A stretch of 64,000 nucleotides of DNA from assembly GCA_013373375.1 (NCBI GenBank), contig JABXHY010000044.1, forward strand, positions 17,830 to 81,829, in the 5' to 3' direction. Both the position numbers and the translations under genes were made by a program. The notes under the pieces are model-generated. The model saw nothing but the letters and a program-made list of their open reading frames with translations. It was not told where the DNA came from and ran no database searches. This document shows positions 1 to 8,254 of this stretch, piece after piece (positions within the stretch are counted from its first letter, which is position 1; the number at the start of each line of letters is the position of its first letter). This DNA is from Gammaproteobacteria bacterium. Its GTDB lineage: Bacteria; Pseudomonadota; Gammaproteobacteria; Enterobacterales; Kangiellaceae.

Positions 1-107
1 GAGGATCCAAAATAACTTACAAGTTATGCTGTAAAATGATAATTTTTTTATTTTTTATCTATCGAATTAGTTCTTATAAAGAGTCCTTGCATGTCAGCAA
101 TCTACAT

Positions 108-1004
108 CTAACTATTCTTCTCACATTTCTTTAATTCTAAAAAACGTTTATATACTTTTAAATCAAACATATGAACAGATACTATCCTTGCATTTGGAAA
201 TAAGACTTCAAATTTATTTATTTCTAAATAATTTAACTCTGATTCATTTCCCAAAACCTCTTTATATATTGATTCATAATTAGTTGTAAAGTTAACCTCT
301 CTAGTGATCGGCTCCCTATACCCGCTCATTAAAGGAAGTATTCTAGTGAAGTCATTTTCATCCCCTGGTTCCGGTGAAGTGACTACTAAACCGACATAAA
401 CTTTATTACTATCCAAAGTAAAAATAACAGGTGTTGTAGTTGTTGCTGCTTCAAAAAGTAGGTACTGGAAATCATACTTAATAATAATATCATCAAGAAC
501 TTCGAGTTTGCGCAAATAAAACCAATTCAGAGCTTTTTGCGCTAATTCCTTAAACCAATCTACCTTGAATAATAACCAGAAAATAAAAGCGCCTAAAATT
601 TTAAGAGGATTAACTTTTCGAAAGTCTTGTAGATCGTCAATATTTGTGCGTGCTATTGAGTAGGGTACATTAAGAATTTTGGGGGCCAGTATTCCTAAAA
701 AGAAAGAAGAGATGAAGATAATACTTATAGAGCCTTCAGAAAATAAAGATATTGAAGTCTTAGGATTCATAAGAGATTGCATATACTGTAATATATCTAT
801 ATAACCAGATTTAGCACCAAAATAATAAATTAGAAATAAATGAATGAATGAACAAAAAGTAACTAAGAATACGCCATGATAAACAGAACGAAAATATAAT
901 CTATGTCCATCTTCTCTAATAGTTTGATTTCTTTTGACGAAGGATCTTTCACAGTAAAAATAACCGCCAACAATTGGAAGTATCGCCAAAAATGTAAGGT
1001 TCAT
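108..1004 (-). CDS. Hypothetical membrane protein
   Basis: I do not recognise this 298-residue protein. An N-terminal hydrophobic segment (about residues 5-18) is followed by further hydrophobic stretches near 45-65, 90-112 and 133-148, so the first half is membrane-embedded. The C-terminal half is soluble and contains a short strand-rich stretch around PVIFTLDSNKVYVGLVV that could be a small beta-barrel. The start is an ATG preceded by a purine-rich GACAGGG. The base composition is AT-rich compared with the housekeeping genes further right, and the small gene immediately upstream on the same strand is about 20 nt away, so the two are probably co-transcribed. It looks like accessory DNA. Confident that it is coding; no function assigned. 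Confidence 0.75.
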   Translation of the reverse strand: MNLTFLAILPIVGGYFYCERSFVKRNQTIREDGHRLYFRSVYHGVFLVTFCSFIHLFLIYYFGAKSGYIDILQYMQSLMNPKTSISLFSEGSISIIFISSFFLGILAPKILNVPYSIARTNIDDLQDFRKVNPLKILGAFIFWLLFKVDWFKELAQKALNWFYLRKLEVLDDIIIKYDFQYLLFEAATTTTPVIFTLDSNKVYVGLVVTSPEPGDENDFTRILPLMSGYREPITREVNFTTNYESIYKEVLGNESELNYLEINKFEVLFPNARIVSVHMFDLKVYKRFLELKKCEKNS

Positions 1005-1024
1005 CCCTGTCTCATCTAAAGTTA

Positions 1025-1216
1025 TTAGTTAGCGTTAGTTTGTAAGTCTCTTATTTCAGCTAGGATCTCTAAGTCTCGTCGAAACTCCTCAGTCTTAACT
1101 AATTCTTCAGACGGAGAGAATACTACGCCGTTATCAGTAATAATTTTTCGCGTGTTTTTTCCTTTAGATGCTTTTATAGTCCTATAAACCCGCTTTTTTT
1201 TCTCTTCAAGCTTCAT
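1025..1216 (-). CDS. Small hypothetical protein
   Basis: A 63-residue, charged, lysine- and glutamate-rich protein with no membrane segment. I chose the internal ATG at 1216 because AGGTGAAG lies just ahead of it, whereas the upstream ATG at 1243 has no ribosome binding site. It precedes the hypothetical membrane protein on the same strand by about 20 nt, suggesting a two-gene unit. No family recognised. The short length and the absence of motifs leave some doubt that it is a real gene. Confidence 0.5.
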   Translation of the reverse strand: MKLEEKKKRVYRTIKASKGKNTRKIITDNGVVFSPSEELVKTEEFRRDLEILAEIRDLQTNAN

Positions 1217-1374
1217 TTCTTCACCTAAATCCGAAAGTCCCATAGTCAGTATATACCATTCGGTACTCTTTAATCCATTCAGTTCGATTTCCTTTTTCTT
1301 ACATACTATCTTACTGAATTAGTTGATTTTTTTAAATATTAGATAAAAGCTATTAAAAAAAGGGAAATTAATAA

Positions 1375-2106
1375 CTACCTTCTCAAATCATTAAACGCCT
1401 TAATCTCCCAAGCCCTTAATCCCATCACCAAACTCGCGCCATCTTTCTCTTTAGTAGGATAGACCATATCACTCTGAATACACTTCTCAAACTCTTCTGC
1501 CAGTTCCGCCATTTTCTCCTGAATGCGTTTATTCGAGGTTTTACTTAACATGCCAGAGATAAACACCAGCTTTTCCGATTCGTCTTGAAAGCGAGAACGA
1601 AAAAATTCCGTTTGAATATTTTTTTCAAAAAACTGTTGTACCGGCCCATTGGGTTGCCATTTAAATATACTGCTCACCAGTAACTTAATACGGTTACCGG
1701 GTAACAGCTCAATCATTTTTAAGCGATCCAGCTTGGCGAGTAACTGCGTGAGCTCATGTTCGTCGAATCGATACACCGCCATTATTTCATCGAAAGTCCA
1801 GCGCGAGATCACCAAATTAGTCAGCAACAGCAACTTCTTATTCGACACAACTTCCTGCTCTTGCTCGTAACTCAACTCGGTAATTTGCGAGCGCTGTTTA
1901 CTGGCCATTTGCGCCAATTGCAAAAAGTCGATTTGCAGTAAATCGCAAATGCGTTCCATACGCTGGATCGACATTTTGCCTTGCGAAAACATGCGCTTAA
2001 TGTTGGCTTCGCTCATTTCCAGCTCAGTGGCCAACTGAGCATAAGTAATGCCCGCCTGCCGCAGCTGCTGTTTGAGGGTTTTGAGTAATTCTGAGGTTCT
2101 AATCAT
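1375..2106 (-). CDS. XRE-family transcriptional regulator
   Basis: A 243-residue cytoplasmic DNA-binding protein. Residues about 8-65 form a Cro/CI-type helix-turn-helix (YAQLATELEMSEANIKRMFS followed by a recognition-like helix and LCDLL-type third helix region). The remaining 175 residues are helical and carry no recognised ligand domain; regulators of this size often have a dimerisation or sensing domain there. It is transcribed divergently from the phospholipid cluster starting at 2228, with 121 nt between the two starts and a small perfect inverted repeat in between. That arrangement suggests it controls itself and the phospholipid genes. The family call is firm; the regulon is inference. 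Confidence 0.85.
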   Translation of the reverse strand: MIRTSELLKTLKQQLRQAGITYAQLATELEMSEANIKRMFSQGKMSIQRMERICDLLQIDFLQLAQMASKQRSQITELSYEQEQEVVSNKKLLLLTNLVISRWTFDEIMAVYRFDEHELTQLLAKLDRLKMIELLPGNRIKLLVSSIFKWQPNGPVQQFFEKNIQTEFFRSRFQDESEKLVFISGMLSKTSNKRIQEKMAELAEEFEKCIQSDMVYPTKEKDGASLVMGLRAWEIKAFNDLRR

Positions 2107-2116
2107 AACAAGGTAT

Positions 2117-2130
2117 AGTATAGATATACT
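2117..2130. promoter_or_regulatory. Inverted repeat, candidate XRE operator
   Basis: AGTATAGATATACT is a perfect 6-2-6 inverted repeat eleven bases upstream of the XRE regulator start and about 100 bases upstream of the divergent phospholipid operon. Its size and place fit an operator for the adjacent regulator. Short AT-rich dyads also occur by chance, so this is a suggestion only. Confidence 0.4.
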
Positions 2131-2227
2131 TTAAAGCTCGCAACAGGCTACATTTAACAGGTTCGTTGCTCAATATTATCCCTTCGGTAATCTTGCCCAC
2201 AGATTAACTTATCGAAGGAACAACAAC

Positions 2228-2851
2228 ATGATCAGCGTTTACGAGCTAAAACCTAAATTTCAGGGCTTGCTCAGACCATTGGTTAACTGGCTCGCCAAAG
2301 TGGGCGTTACCGCCAATCAAGTCACCGTATTTGCCTTGCTTCTCTCCATCGCCAGTACTGGTTTCGCTTTCAGCCTGTCATTAATCAACGGCTTCTCACC
2401 GGTCCATTTATTAATACTTCCCTTGGTGTGGTTGGTGCGAATGGCACTCAACGCCATCGACGGCATGCTCGCCCGAGAGCATCACCAGAAATCAGCATTG
2501 GGCTGTTTTTTAAATGAAGCCTGTGATGTGGCGGCCGACGCCGTTTTATTTATTCCGTTTTTATTAATACCCGGAGTATCGATTCCACTAGCGTTAACCG
2601 TGTTGTTCTTATTTTTAATGACCGAAGTGTTCGGTTTAATCGCTCCGCAAATTGGTGCATCACGACGTTATGACGGCCCGATGGGTAAAAGCGACCGTGC
2701 ACTGTATTTAAGTATTTTTATTCTCTCTCTCGTAATTTATCCGGCCGGTGCTCCACTGACCAACCTTATGTTCACAGTTTTCGGTTTGCTTGCCGTTGTC
2801 ACCATGATTCAACGCACTCGCAAAGCAATTAAGGAGGTGCAACATGCTTAA
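2228..2851 (+). CDS. CDP-alcohol phosphatidyltransferase, YnbA-like
   Basis: A 207-residue polytopic membrane enzyme of the CDP-alcohol phosphotransferase family, which joins an alcohol to a CDP-activated phosphatidyl group. The signature region is NAIDGMLARE followed by GCFLNEACDVAAD (about residues 78-106). The canonical motif is DxxDGxxAR...GxxxDxxxD; here the first and third aspartates are asparagines. From memory E. coli YnbA has the same substitutions (NALDGMLARE), so this belongs to that subfamily rather than to PgsA or PssA. About six membrane segments are visible. The start has AAGGAA upstream. Its stop overlaps the next gene by 8 nt. The acceptor alcohol is unknown, and the altered metal ligands make the activity worth testing. 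Confidence 0.88.
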   Translation: MISVYELKPKFQGLLRPLVNWLAKVGVTANQVTVFALLLSIASTGFAFSLSLINGFSPVHLLILPLVWLVRMALNAIDGMLAREHHQKSALGCFLNEACDVAADAVLFIPFLLIPGVSIPLALTVLFLFLMTEVFGLIAPQIGASRRYDGPMGKSDRALYLSIFILSLVIYPAGAPLTNLMFTVFGLLAVVTMIQRTRKAIKEVQHA

Positions 2852-3815
2852 CTTTTTTACAACCAGTAACCCTGTGGTATTAATTTTTAGTGGCATTGTG
2901 GCCTTCTTACTCGCCGCGACCACCATTAGTCGATGGCTCGAAGTATTCAGCACCGGAAAAGATTACACCGAACTCAATCAACGGATTAATTCCTGGTGGG
3001 TGATGATTGCCATGTTCGGCTTTGCCTTATGGGCCGGTGTTAATGCGTCGATTATCTTTTTTGGTTTGATCAGCTTTTTAGCCTTAAAAGAATATTTTTC
3101 AATTATTCCGACTCGCAAAGTGGATCGTCGCGTGTTGTTTTGGGCTTACCTAAGTATTCCATTGCAATACTACTGGGCGAGCATCGGTTGGTACGGCATG
3201 TTCATTATTTTCATACCAGTGTACATGTTGCTTTTCATTCCCTTTCGCATGGTGTTAATGGGAGAAACGAAAAACTTTTTACGCGCAGCGGGCAGTATTC
3301 ATTGGGGTTTAATGATCACGGTTTTCAGTATCAGTCATTTAGCGTTTTTATTAGTACTGCCCAATTCAGTTTCTTCAGAGACAACATCCGCGATAAGTGA
3401 GAACTCGTTAGCCGGTCCTGGATTAATTTTGTTCACGGTTTTACTCACACAATTTAACGACGTCGCGCAATACCTTTGGGGTAAGTCGTTCGGTAAACGC
3501 AAAATAATTCCACACATTAGTCCTAATAAAACTTGGGAAGGCTTTATTGGCGGTGTAGTAACCACAGCAACTATCGCCGCTTTACTGGCACCATTGCTAA
3601 CACCACTCAGTCATAGCTTAGGCTTAGTCGCAGGATTAATTATCGGCGTGGCTGGTTTTATCGGTGACGTAACCATTTCAGCATTAAAACGCGAACTCGG
3701 CATTAAAGATACCAGTGCTTTAATTCCTGGTCATGGCGGGATTCTCGATCGCCTCGACAGCTTAACCTTTACTGCACCGTTATTTTTCCACTTTGTTCGA
3801 TACACCGCGTTTTAA
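2844..3815 (+). CDS. Phosphatidate cytidylyltransferase, CdsA/YnbB-like
   Basis: A 323-residue polytopic membrane protein that should make CDP-diacylglycerol from phosphatidate and CTP. The C-terminal CDS signature is complete: SALKRELGIKDTSALIPG followed by HGGILDRLD (about residues 288-315), with the SFGKRKIIPHISPNKTWEG loop before it. Roughly eight membrane segments. An ideal AAGGAGGTG ribosome site lies inside the end of the preceding gene, and the genes overlap by 8 nt, so translation is coupled. Together with the preceding transferase it matches the E. coli ynbA-ynbB pair. It probably supplies activated lipid for the YnbA-like enzyme rather than for bulk phospholipid synthesis, but that is inference. 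Confidence 0.9.
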   Translation: MLNFFTTSNPVVLIFSGIVAFLLAATTISRWLEVFSTGKDYTELNQRINSWWVMIAMFGFALWAGVNASIIFFGLISFLALKEYFSIIPTRKVDRRVLFWAYLSIPLQYYWASIGWYGMFIIFIPVYMLLFIPFRMVLMGETKNFLRAAGSIHWGLMITVFSISHLAFLLVLPNSVSSETTSAISENSLAGPGLILFTVLLTQFNDVAQYLWGKSFGKRKIIPHISPNKTWEGFIGGVVTTATIAALLAPLLTPLSHSLGLVAGLIIGVAGFIGDVTISALKRELGIKDTSALIPGHGGILDRLDSLTFTAPLFFHFVRYTAF

Positions 3816-3829
3816 TCAGGAGTTCACTC

Positions 3830-4495
3830 ATGAAATACATTAATCATACGTTGCGTTTATTCTTTTTTGTGGTGATTGTGCGTCCGATTGTAAAACTGAT
3901 TATCGGTTTGAACTTTCGCAACAAACCTGAACTACCAACAGAAGGGCCAGCAATAATTGTGGCGAATCACAACAGTCATCTCGATACCATGGTGTTAATG
4001 TCGTTAATGCCCATTCGATTGTTAAAACATGTTCAACCGGTTGCAGCGGCGGATTATTTTTTATCGAATCCGATTAAGGCCTGGTTCGCGACAAAGATCA
4101 TCGGAATTTTGCCCATTGCTCGGCAACGCCAAATAGATAAAGTAACGGGAAAACCATCTGATCCATTAAAAGACTGTAAAGATGCATTAGCCGACAACAA
4201 AATATTGATCTTTTTTCCTGAAGGTTCGCGTGGCGATCCAGAGTCAATGACGGATTTTAAATTCGGTATTGCCAAGCTAGCCAGCGAGTGTCCAAACATT
4301 CCAGTTTATCCAATTTATATGCATGGACTAGGTAAGGCTCTTCCAAAAGGTCAGTTTATTTTGGTGCCGTTTTTCTGTGACGTTGCTTTTAGTGCGCCGC
4401 TTTATTTTACCGAGAATAAGCAATGCTTTTATGAACAATTAAAAATAACTTTTGAAGAATTAAAAGAAACCGTAAAAGCTCCCGCTTGGGACTGA
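3830..4495 (+). CDS. PlsC-like 1-acylglycerol-phosphate acyltransferase
   Basis: A 221-residue membrane-associated acyltransferase. It carries the two diagnostic motifs of the glycerophosphate acyltransferase family: NHNSHLD (the catalytic HX4D) at about residues 45-51 and FPEGSRG at about 132-138. The N-terminus is hydrophobic and probably anchors the enzyme in the inner membrane. It starts 14 nt after the cytidylyltransferase with AGGAG in front, so it is the third gene of the operon. Logically it makes phosphatidate for the CdsA-like enzyme. Length is slightly under that of E. coli PlsC (245). The donor (acyl-ACP or acyl-CoA) cannot be told from sequence. Confidence 0.88.
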   Translation: MKYINHTLRLFFFVVIVRPIVKLIIGLNFRNKPELPTEGPAIIVANHNSHLDTMVLMSLMPIRLLKHVQPVAAADYFLSNPIKAWFATKIIGILPIARQRQIDKVTGKPSDPLKDCKDALADNKILIFFPEGSRGDPESMTDFKFGIAKLASECPNIPVYPIYMHGLGKALPKGQFILVPFFCDVAFSAPLYFTENKQCFYEQLKITFEELKETVKAPAWD

Positions 4496-4524
4496 TTATT
4501 TAAGGATTAAATGAGGAGAATACA

Positions 4525-5124
4525 ATGAATACACAAACACTTGATTATGAATCAATGGATTCTCAATTGAACAATTCGAAATCAAAAGTGAATAATAGAA
4601 TTGCTGGCGTATGGGGATTTTTAGAAGCTACCATTTTCTTTATTGTTCCAGATGTTTTACTCACTTATCTGGGCAGCCGAAAAGATCGTCCATTGCTGAT
4701 GCCTATTTTAATGGCGACGCTGGGCGCTTTTATCGGTGGATTATTGATGTATTGTTTTGGTCATTCGAATTATGGACTAAGCAGCGAATTAATTACTCGA
4801 ATTCCTGCCATCGATTCTGCGATGACAGAGCAAGTTAGGATACTACTTAATGAACATGGATTATGGGCGTTATTTATCGGGCCACTTCAAGGCATACCCT
4901 TTAAAATATTTGCGATAGAAGCCACTCTTACTTCGATTAATCCAGCGCTGTTTTTATTGATTTCGATTCCAGCTCGAATGATGCGCTTTGTGTTACTGGC
5001 TTACCTTGCTCGGCTGTTAGTCACGACGGTTTTTAAATCAGTTAAACAGCGAACGTTAACCTTAATCTGGTTATGCGGCTGGGTAGGATTTTATGGCTTT
5101 TACTTTTATCACTTCGGATTTTGA
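4525..5124 (+). CDS. Polytopic membrane protein, possibly DedA/VTT-like
   Basis: A 199-residue membrane protein with about four to five hydrophobic segments. The middle (GAFIGGLLMYCFG, then GPLQGIPFKIFA) resembles the re-entrant-loop layout of DedA/VTT-type proteins, which act in lipid translocation. The resemblance is weak and I would not name it beyond that. It follows the acyltransferase by about 30 nt with AGGAGA in front of the ATG and is the last gene of the phospholipid cluster; a hairpin lies just downstream. Context suggests handling of the lipid product made by the upstream three enzymes. Function is inferred from context only. Confidence 0.6.
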   Translation: MNTQTLDYESMDSQLNNSKSKVNNRIAGVWGFLEATIFFIVPDVLLTYLGSRKDRPLLMPILMATLGAFIGGLLMYCFGHSNYGLSSELITRIPAIDSAMTEQVRILLNEHGLWALFIGPLQGIPFKIFAIEATLTSINPALFLLISIPARMMRFVLLAYLARLLVTTVFKSVKQRTLTLIWLCGWVGFYGFYFYHFGF

Positions 5125-5132
5125 TAGTTATA

Positions 5133-5156
5133 AATGCCTCTAACGAGGCATTAATT
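5133..5156 (+). terminator. Hairpin after the phospholipid operon
   Basis: AATGCCTC, a four-base loop and GAGGCATT form an eight-pair stem about eight bases after the stop of the last cluster gene. The following tract is only moderately T-rich (AATTGCT), so termination may be imperfect. Confidence 0.6.
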
Positions 5157-5297
5157 GCTAGAGTAACTAATACGAGATATGCCCTGGAGGTGTTTCTCTT
5201 TTGATGCGCGGTTACTGAAAACACCATCAAAAATATTTTGCTATAGCTATATTTTTTAGCTTTATCCTTAGCTCGAGAGTTACAACTCATTATCCAA

Positions 5298-5609
5298 CTA
5301 AATGCTATCCAAAGCTTCTGTTAAAGACTCCTCGCTAATCAGCTGTATGAATTCTTGATTATCGACTGCTTCAATGACCACCCAGGTATTATCATGAGGG
5401 TCATAAGCTAATTTAATACTTTCATTAACCGATAAGCAGACCCACATTTTCCGCTTACTCATATCAATATCATCTCGCTCTACGGTTACAGAAAAGGGTT
5501 CAACTTTTAAAGTACCTAAATTCTTGGCGGTAATCCCATAAGAATTTTCAATATTTTTAACTGATTTCAATGCTTTAGTGAAAATACTTTTAACTTGCTC
5601 TGAATTCAT
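5298..5609 (-). CDS. Hypothetical protein
   Basis: A 103-residue soluble protein with no signal peptide or membrane segment. Mixed alpha/beta composition; the middle (PFSVTVERDDIDMSKRKMWVCLSVNESIKLAYDPHDNTWVVIEA) reads like an antiparallel beta sheet. I recognise no family. It stands alone on the minus strand, facing the phospholipid operon, with a decayed stretch upstream of it. Codon use is ordinary and the frame is fully open, so it is probably real. Confidence 0.55.
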   Translation of the reverse strand: MNSEQVKSIFTKALKSVKNIENSYGITAKNLGTLKVEPFSVTVERDDIDMSKRKMWVCLSVNESIKLAYDPHDNTWVVIEAVDNQEFIQLISEESLTEALDSI

Positions 5610-5651
5610 AACCTTGCCATATAGTGTTTTGCACTGTGAACGGAGTATAAG

Positions 5652-6227
5652 TGTGAGCGCAGTATAAAGGAATCTTTGTCGATAGGCAGCTTACTCAGCG
5701 TTTTTATATCAATAAAGAAACACAGCCTATTATTTTGAGTATAGAGCAGCTAAGGAAATTCAATAGACTTGGTGTCGAAATGGATTCAAAGCAAGACAGC
5801 AACTTAATGTTGGTTACGAAATTCAATGTAGTGCAGAAAGTCTTAAGCCTACTAAATTGCAACTATCTCTGAGCTGAAATATTGCACTAAAATGGATTAA
5901 CAAAGGACATTTATTAGATCGTCTTGACTATTTCAGTGCGACGAAATTAGACCATTGTCACAATTAAACCGTTATTTGAAGGGATTATCGACTTTTAAAC
6001 TTGGCCTGCATTTTGCTCCTGATTTATTGGAGCATGATGCGTTTTTGCGAGATGCTTTTTTAATATCTATGTTGTAGGAGAAGAACCATGTGCATAGTAA
6101 GGCGTTTATACAGCCAAATTGATTATAATATTCATTTGATTCGACATGTCGGCATTAGCCAGTATTATGTTGAAGGAAAACACGGTGTTGAAAGAATACA
6201 CGATAATATCGACAAATAAGATGAGAC
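5652..6227 (+). pseudogene. Decayed coding stretch on plus strand
   Basis: Successive short open pieces lie on the plus strand with stops or frame changes between them. One piece (about 5682-5872) encodes RQLTQRFYINKETQPI and continues to LLNCNYL before a stop. Another (about 5891-5965) includes GHLLDRLDYFSATKLDH. A third (about 5952-6077) includes LKGLSTFKLGLHFAPDLLEH. A fourth (6088-6219) starts at an ATG with an AGGAG-like site and includes VEGKHGVERIHDNIDK. An intact rho-independent terminator follows at 6353. The pattern is that of one or two old genes destroyed by frameshifts. The parent family is not recognised, and the exact extent is uncertain. Confidence 0.4.
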
Positions 6228-6290
6228 ATTTGAGGAGTGCTTACATTAGTTGACTGTAACCATTTTAGATTTATCTTATTTTGAACCTCT

Positions 6291-6323
6291 AATGGTTATA
6301 AATCATTAATTGCTATAACCATT
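6291..6323. repeat. Short inverted repeat
   Basis: AATGGTTATA at 6291-6300 is matched by TATAACCATT at 6314-6323. A related TGTAACCATT stands at 6255-6264. These lie between the decayed stretch and its terminator; no function is apparent. Confidence 0.4.
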
Positions 6324-6352
6324 ACTTGCTATAAACCCTCAGGGGTTACATT

Positions 6353-6377
6353 GGGCTCTAATCGAGCCCTTTTTATT
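6353..6377 (+). terminator. Rho-independent terminator
   Basis: GGGCTC, a five-base loop and GAGCCC are followed by TTTTTATT. The T-run is only on the plus strand, so it terminates rightward transcription, yet no intact plus-strand gene precedes it. It probably belonged to the decayed gene at 5652-6227. Confidence 0.8.
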
Positions 6378-6418
6378 ACCTAAACTTTCTCACCTAGGAT
6401 AGTATGAATAAGCCATGT

Positions 6419-6835
6419 TTATTTTGATTTAAATCTTGAAGATAATTTATAACCAATCCACGCCATCGGTAAGTACGCGAATAATAAATCAACCATCACA
6501 AAACCAAAGTGCGCCGGGATCATATAAGCGGCGGCAAACCCACCTAACAGAAAAATGCAACCCAAACCAAAAGCAAAGGCCTGTTGCTTGTTGGTCACTA
6601 ACATGGTTGCGGTAAAACTGGCCACTAATGTACCCACGGCATGAGCTAAAAATGGAAATATGTAGTGCTTAAATTCAAATAAATGAATTCCCTGTTTGAG
6701 CGATTCCAAATTATTGGGATCAATCCCTTCTGGTGCAGGAATCAGGATGGCACCTAAAGTAACCAACCCCATATTAACCGCGCTGCCAATAATTATGGCA
6801 AGAATAACAGCACCTATATTTTTAATAATCAACAT
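6419..6835 (-). CDS. Hypothetical four-helix membrane protein
   Basis: A 138-residue integral membrane protein with about four hydrophobic helices (residues 2-25, 50-70, 78-100, 108-130) and a short basic C-terminus SSRFKSK. I chose the ATG at 6835, preceded by GAAGGA, over a TTG fifteen codons upstream. The family is not recognised with certainty; similar small four-helix proteins of unknown function are common in marine gammaproteobacteria. It stands alone, with a gene fragment upstream and a plus-strand terminator downstream. Confidence 0.7.
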   Translation of the reverse strand: MLIIKNIGAVILAIIIGSAVNMGLVTLGAILIPAPEGIDPNNLESLKQGIHLFEFKHYIFPFLAHAVGTLVASFTATMLVTNKQQAFAFGLGCIFLLGGFAAAYMIPAHFGFVMVDLLFAYLPMAWIGYKLSSRFKSK

Positions 6836-6871
6836 TATGAGTCCTTCGAATAGTCTTTTATTTCGTTTTGA

Positions 6872-7039
6872 GTGTATCAAACATTGTCCGATCTCGTTAC
6901 CAGCGATGCTGAATTTGCTCGAATTAAAAATGCAAAAATAAGCGCCGATATCTCTCGTATCAAGTTTGCGCTTACCGGCGACAAAAGTAATGTAAAGCTG
7001 TTTAAGTTGTTACCAACAGGTACTCGAGATACTAATTAA
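6872..7039 (+). pseudogene. 3' fragment of an unknown gene
   Basis: An open stretch of 55 codons starting at a GTG directly after a stop and ending in TAA encodes a protein-like tail that includes SDAEFARIKNAKISADISR and FKLLPTGTRDTN. There is no ribosome site at the GTG, and the hydrophilic strand-like sequence looks like the end of a larger protein. Together with the decay further left it marks an eroded region. It may instead be a chance open frame. Confidence 0.3.
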
Positions 7040-7042
7040 ATG

Positions 7043-7552
7043 CTATCCATTGCACCATCCACAGCCCAGTAAAAAGGTATCGTCAGATAAAGGCGTTAAT
7101 CCTACGGTTTGGGGGCACACAACTGGAATATCAGAAATCTCTTCGCTAAGAACCGCTCGCTGGTATTCACCAATTTTCACATCATCATTGAGAGGCTTCA
7201 CCAACTTAAGATCAGCTACGACTTTTTTATAATCGCCTTTAAATTTGCTGTAGACATAACCATAAAAATCACGATACACAGGATCCGCGACTGTTGCGAT
7301 CACGGCGCTGGTCCTTGCTCCAGAAATAACAATCGGCTTTTCAACAATAACGACCGTAGTATCGGTCATACCTTCCCCGTATTGCGTGACTGCATAACCT
7401 TGCTTAAATTGACTTCCCGATGCGTCGAGGTCGCGAGCCACGCCCAAAGAAAATGTTTCGCATAACAATGCGCTTTTTAATTGTTGATTAACATCAGACT
7501 TGATCGCTCCGCAACTGCTGAGGAGTAAAATGCAAATTAAAAGCTGTTTCAT
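7043..7552 (-). CDS. Hypothetical lipoprotein
   Basis: A 169-residue secreted protein. The N-terminus MKQLLICILLLSSCGA is a lipoprotein signal peptide with lipobox LSSC (cysteine 14), so the mature protein is lipid-anchored; no aspartate follows the cysteine, favouring the outer membrane. The mature part has a mixed composition with three more cysteines near the C-terminus (VVCPQ and GCGWC). No family recognised. It is a single gene between an eroded region and the response regulator operon, which ends about 95 nt to its right on the same strand. Confidence 0.7.
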   Translation of the reverse strand: MKQLLICILLLSSCGAIKSDVNQQLKSALLCETFSLGVARDLDASGSQFKQGYAVTQYGEGMTDTTVVIVEKPIVISGARTSAVIATVADPVYRDFYGYVYSKFKGDYKKVVADLKLVKPLNDDVKIGEYQRAVLSEEISDIPVVCPQTVGLTPLSDDTFLLGCGWCNG

Positions 7553-7648
7553 TTTGGCAGGCTCTGTTTACGAGTCAGTTGTCAAATTATAGTGCAAGAT
7601 TTTATATTTATTAAATTGAGCAACTCGTAAGAGCAGCATAACGGCCGA

Positions 7649-8254
7649 TTAAAGCCAACCTTTCTGACGCGCTATTCGGGCCGCCTCGATACGGTTGGAC
7701 GCATTAAGTTTGCTGGCAGCATTAGAGAGATAATTTCGCACTGTACCCGGTGATAGGTGCATCTGCTCAGCGATTGCTTCGGTCGTCAAACCATCAGTTG
7801 CCAATTTTAATGCCTTTCTTTCTCTTTCCGTTAATGGATCTTCTGCATCCCAGGCATCAGTAATCAATTCGGGATCTATGACTTTTTTTCCGTTCATTAC
7901 TTTTCGAATCGCTTCCGCTAATTCATCGCTGGGAGAATCTTTTAACAAATACCCTTTAACACCTGCATCCATTGCTCGTCTCAAATAACCTGCTCGAGAA
8001 AAAGTTGTCAGGATAATTACTTTTGTGCTCGGTAATTCAGATTTAATTTTTGCTGCAAGTTCTAAACCCGACATTTTAGGCATCTCTATGTCGGTTAGAA
8101 TAATATCTGGCTTATGTTCTTGAGCCGATTGCAAAGCAGACTCTCCATCTTTGCTTTGTGCAACCACTTTAAAATCTGACTCTAAATCCAGCAAAGTTGC
8201 AATAGCGCCCAGTAACATCGATTGATCTTCAGCAATCAGTATTGAAATGGTCAT
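7649..8254 (-). CDS. LuxR/NarL-family response regulator, DesR-like
   Basis: A 201-residue two-component regulator. The receiver domain (residues 1-118) has the phospho-acceptor D55 in ILTDIEMP, the acidic pair near the N-terminus (AEDQS) and the conserved lysine in YLLKDS. Residues 137-200 are a LuxR-type helix-turn-helix (LTERERKALKLATDGLTTEAIA onward). The start codon overlaps the stop of the kinase gene by 4 nt (ATGA), so kinase and regulator are translationally coupled and certainly partners. It is the last gene of a five-gene operon and probably binds the palindrome at 12959 in front of the operon. Confidence 0.93.
   Translation of the reverse strand: MTISILIAEDQSMLLGAIATLLDLESDFKVVAQSKDGESALQSAQEHKPDIILTDIEMPKMSGLELAAKIKSELPSTKVIILTTFSRAGYLRRAMDAGVKGYLLKDSPSDELAEAIRKVMNGKKVIDPELITDAWDAEDPLTERERKALKLATDGLTTEAIAEQMHLSPGTVRNYLSNAASKLNASNRIEAARIARQKGWL

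Noticed and set aside
5640..6400. Insertion sequence or CRISPR remnant in the decayed stretch
   Set aside because: No terminal inverted repeats, no target duplication and no regularly spaced repeats; only fragments of an unidentified reading frame.
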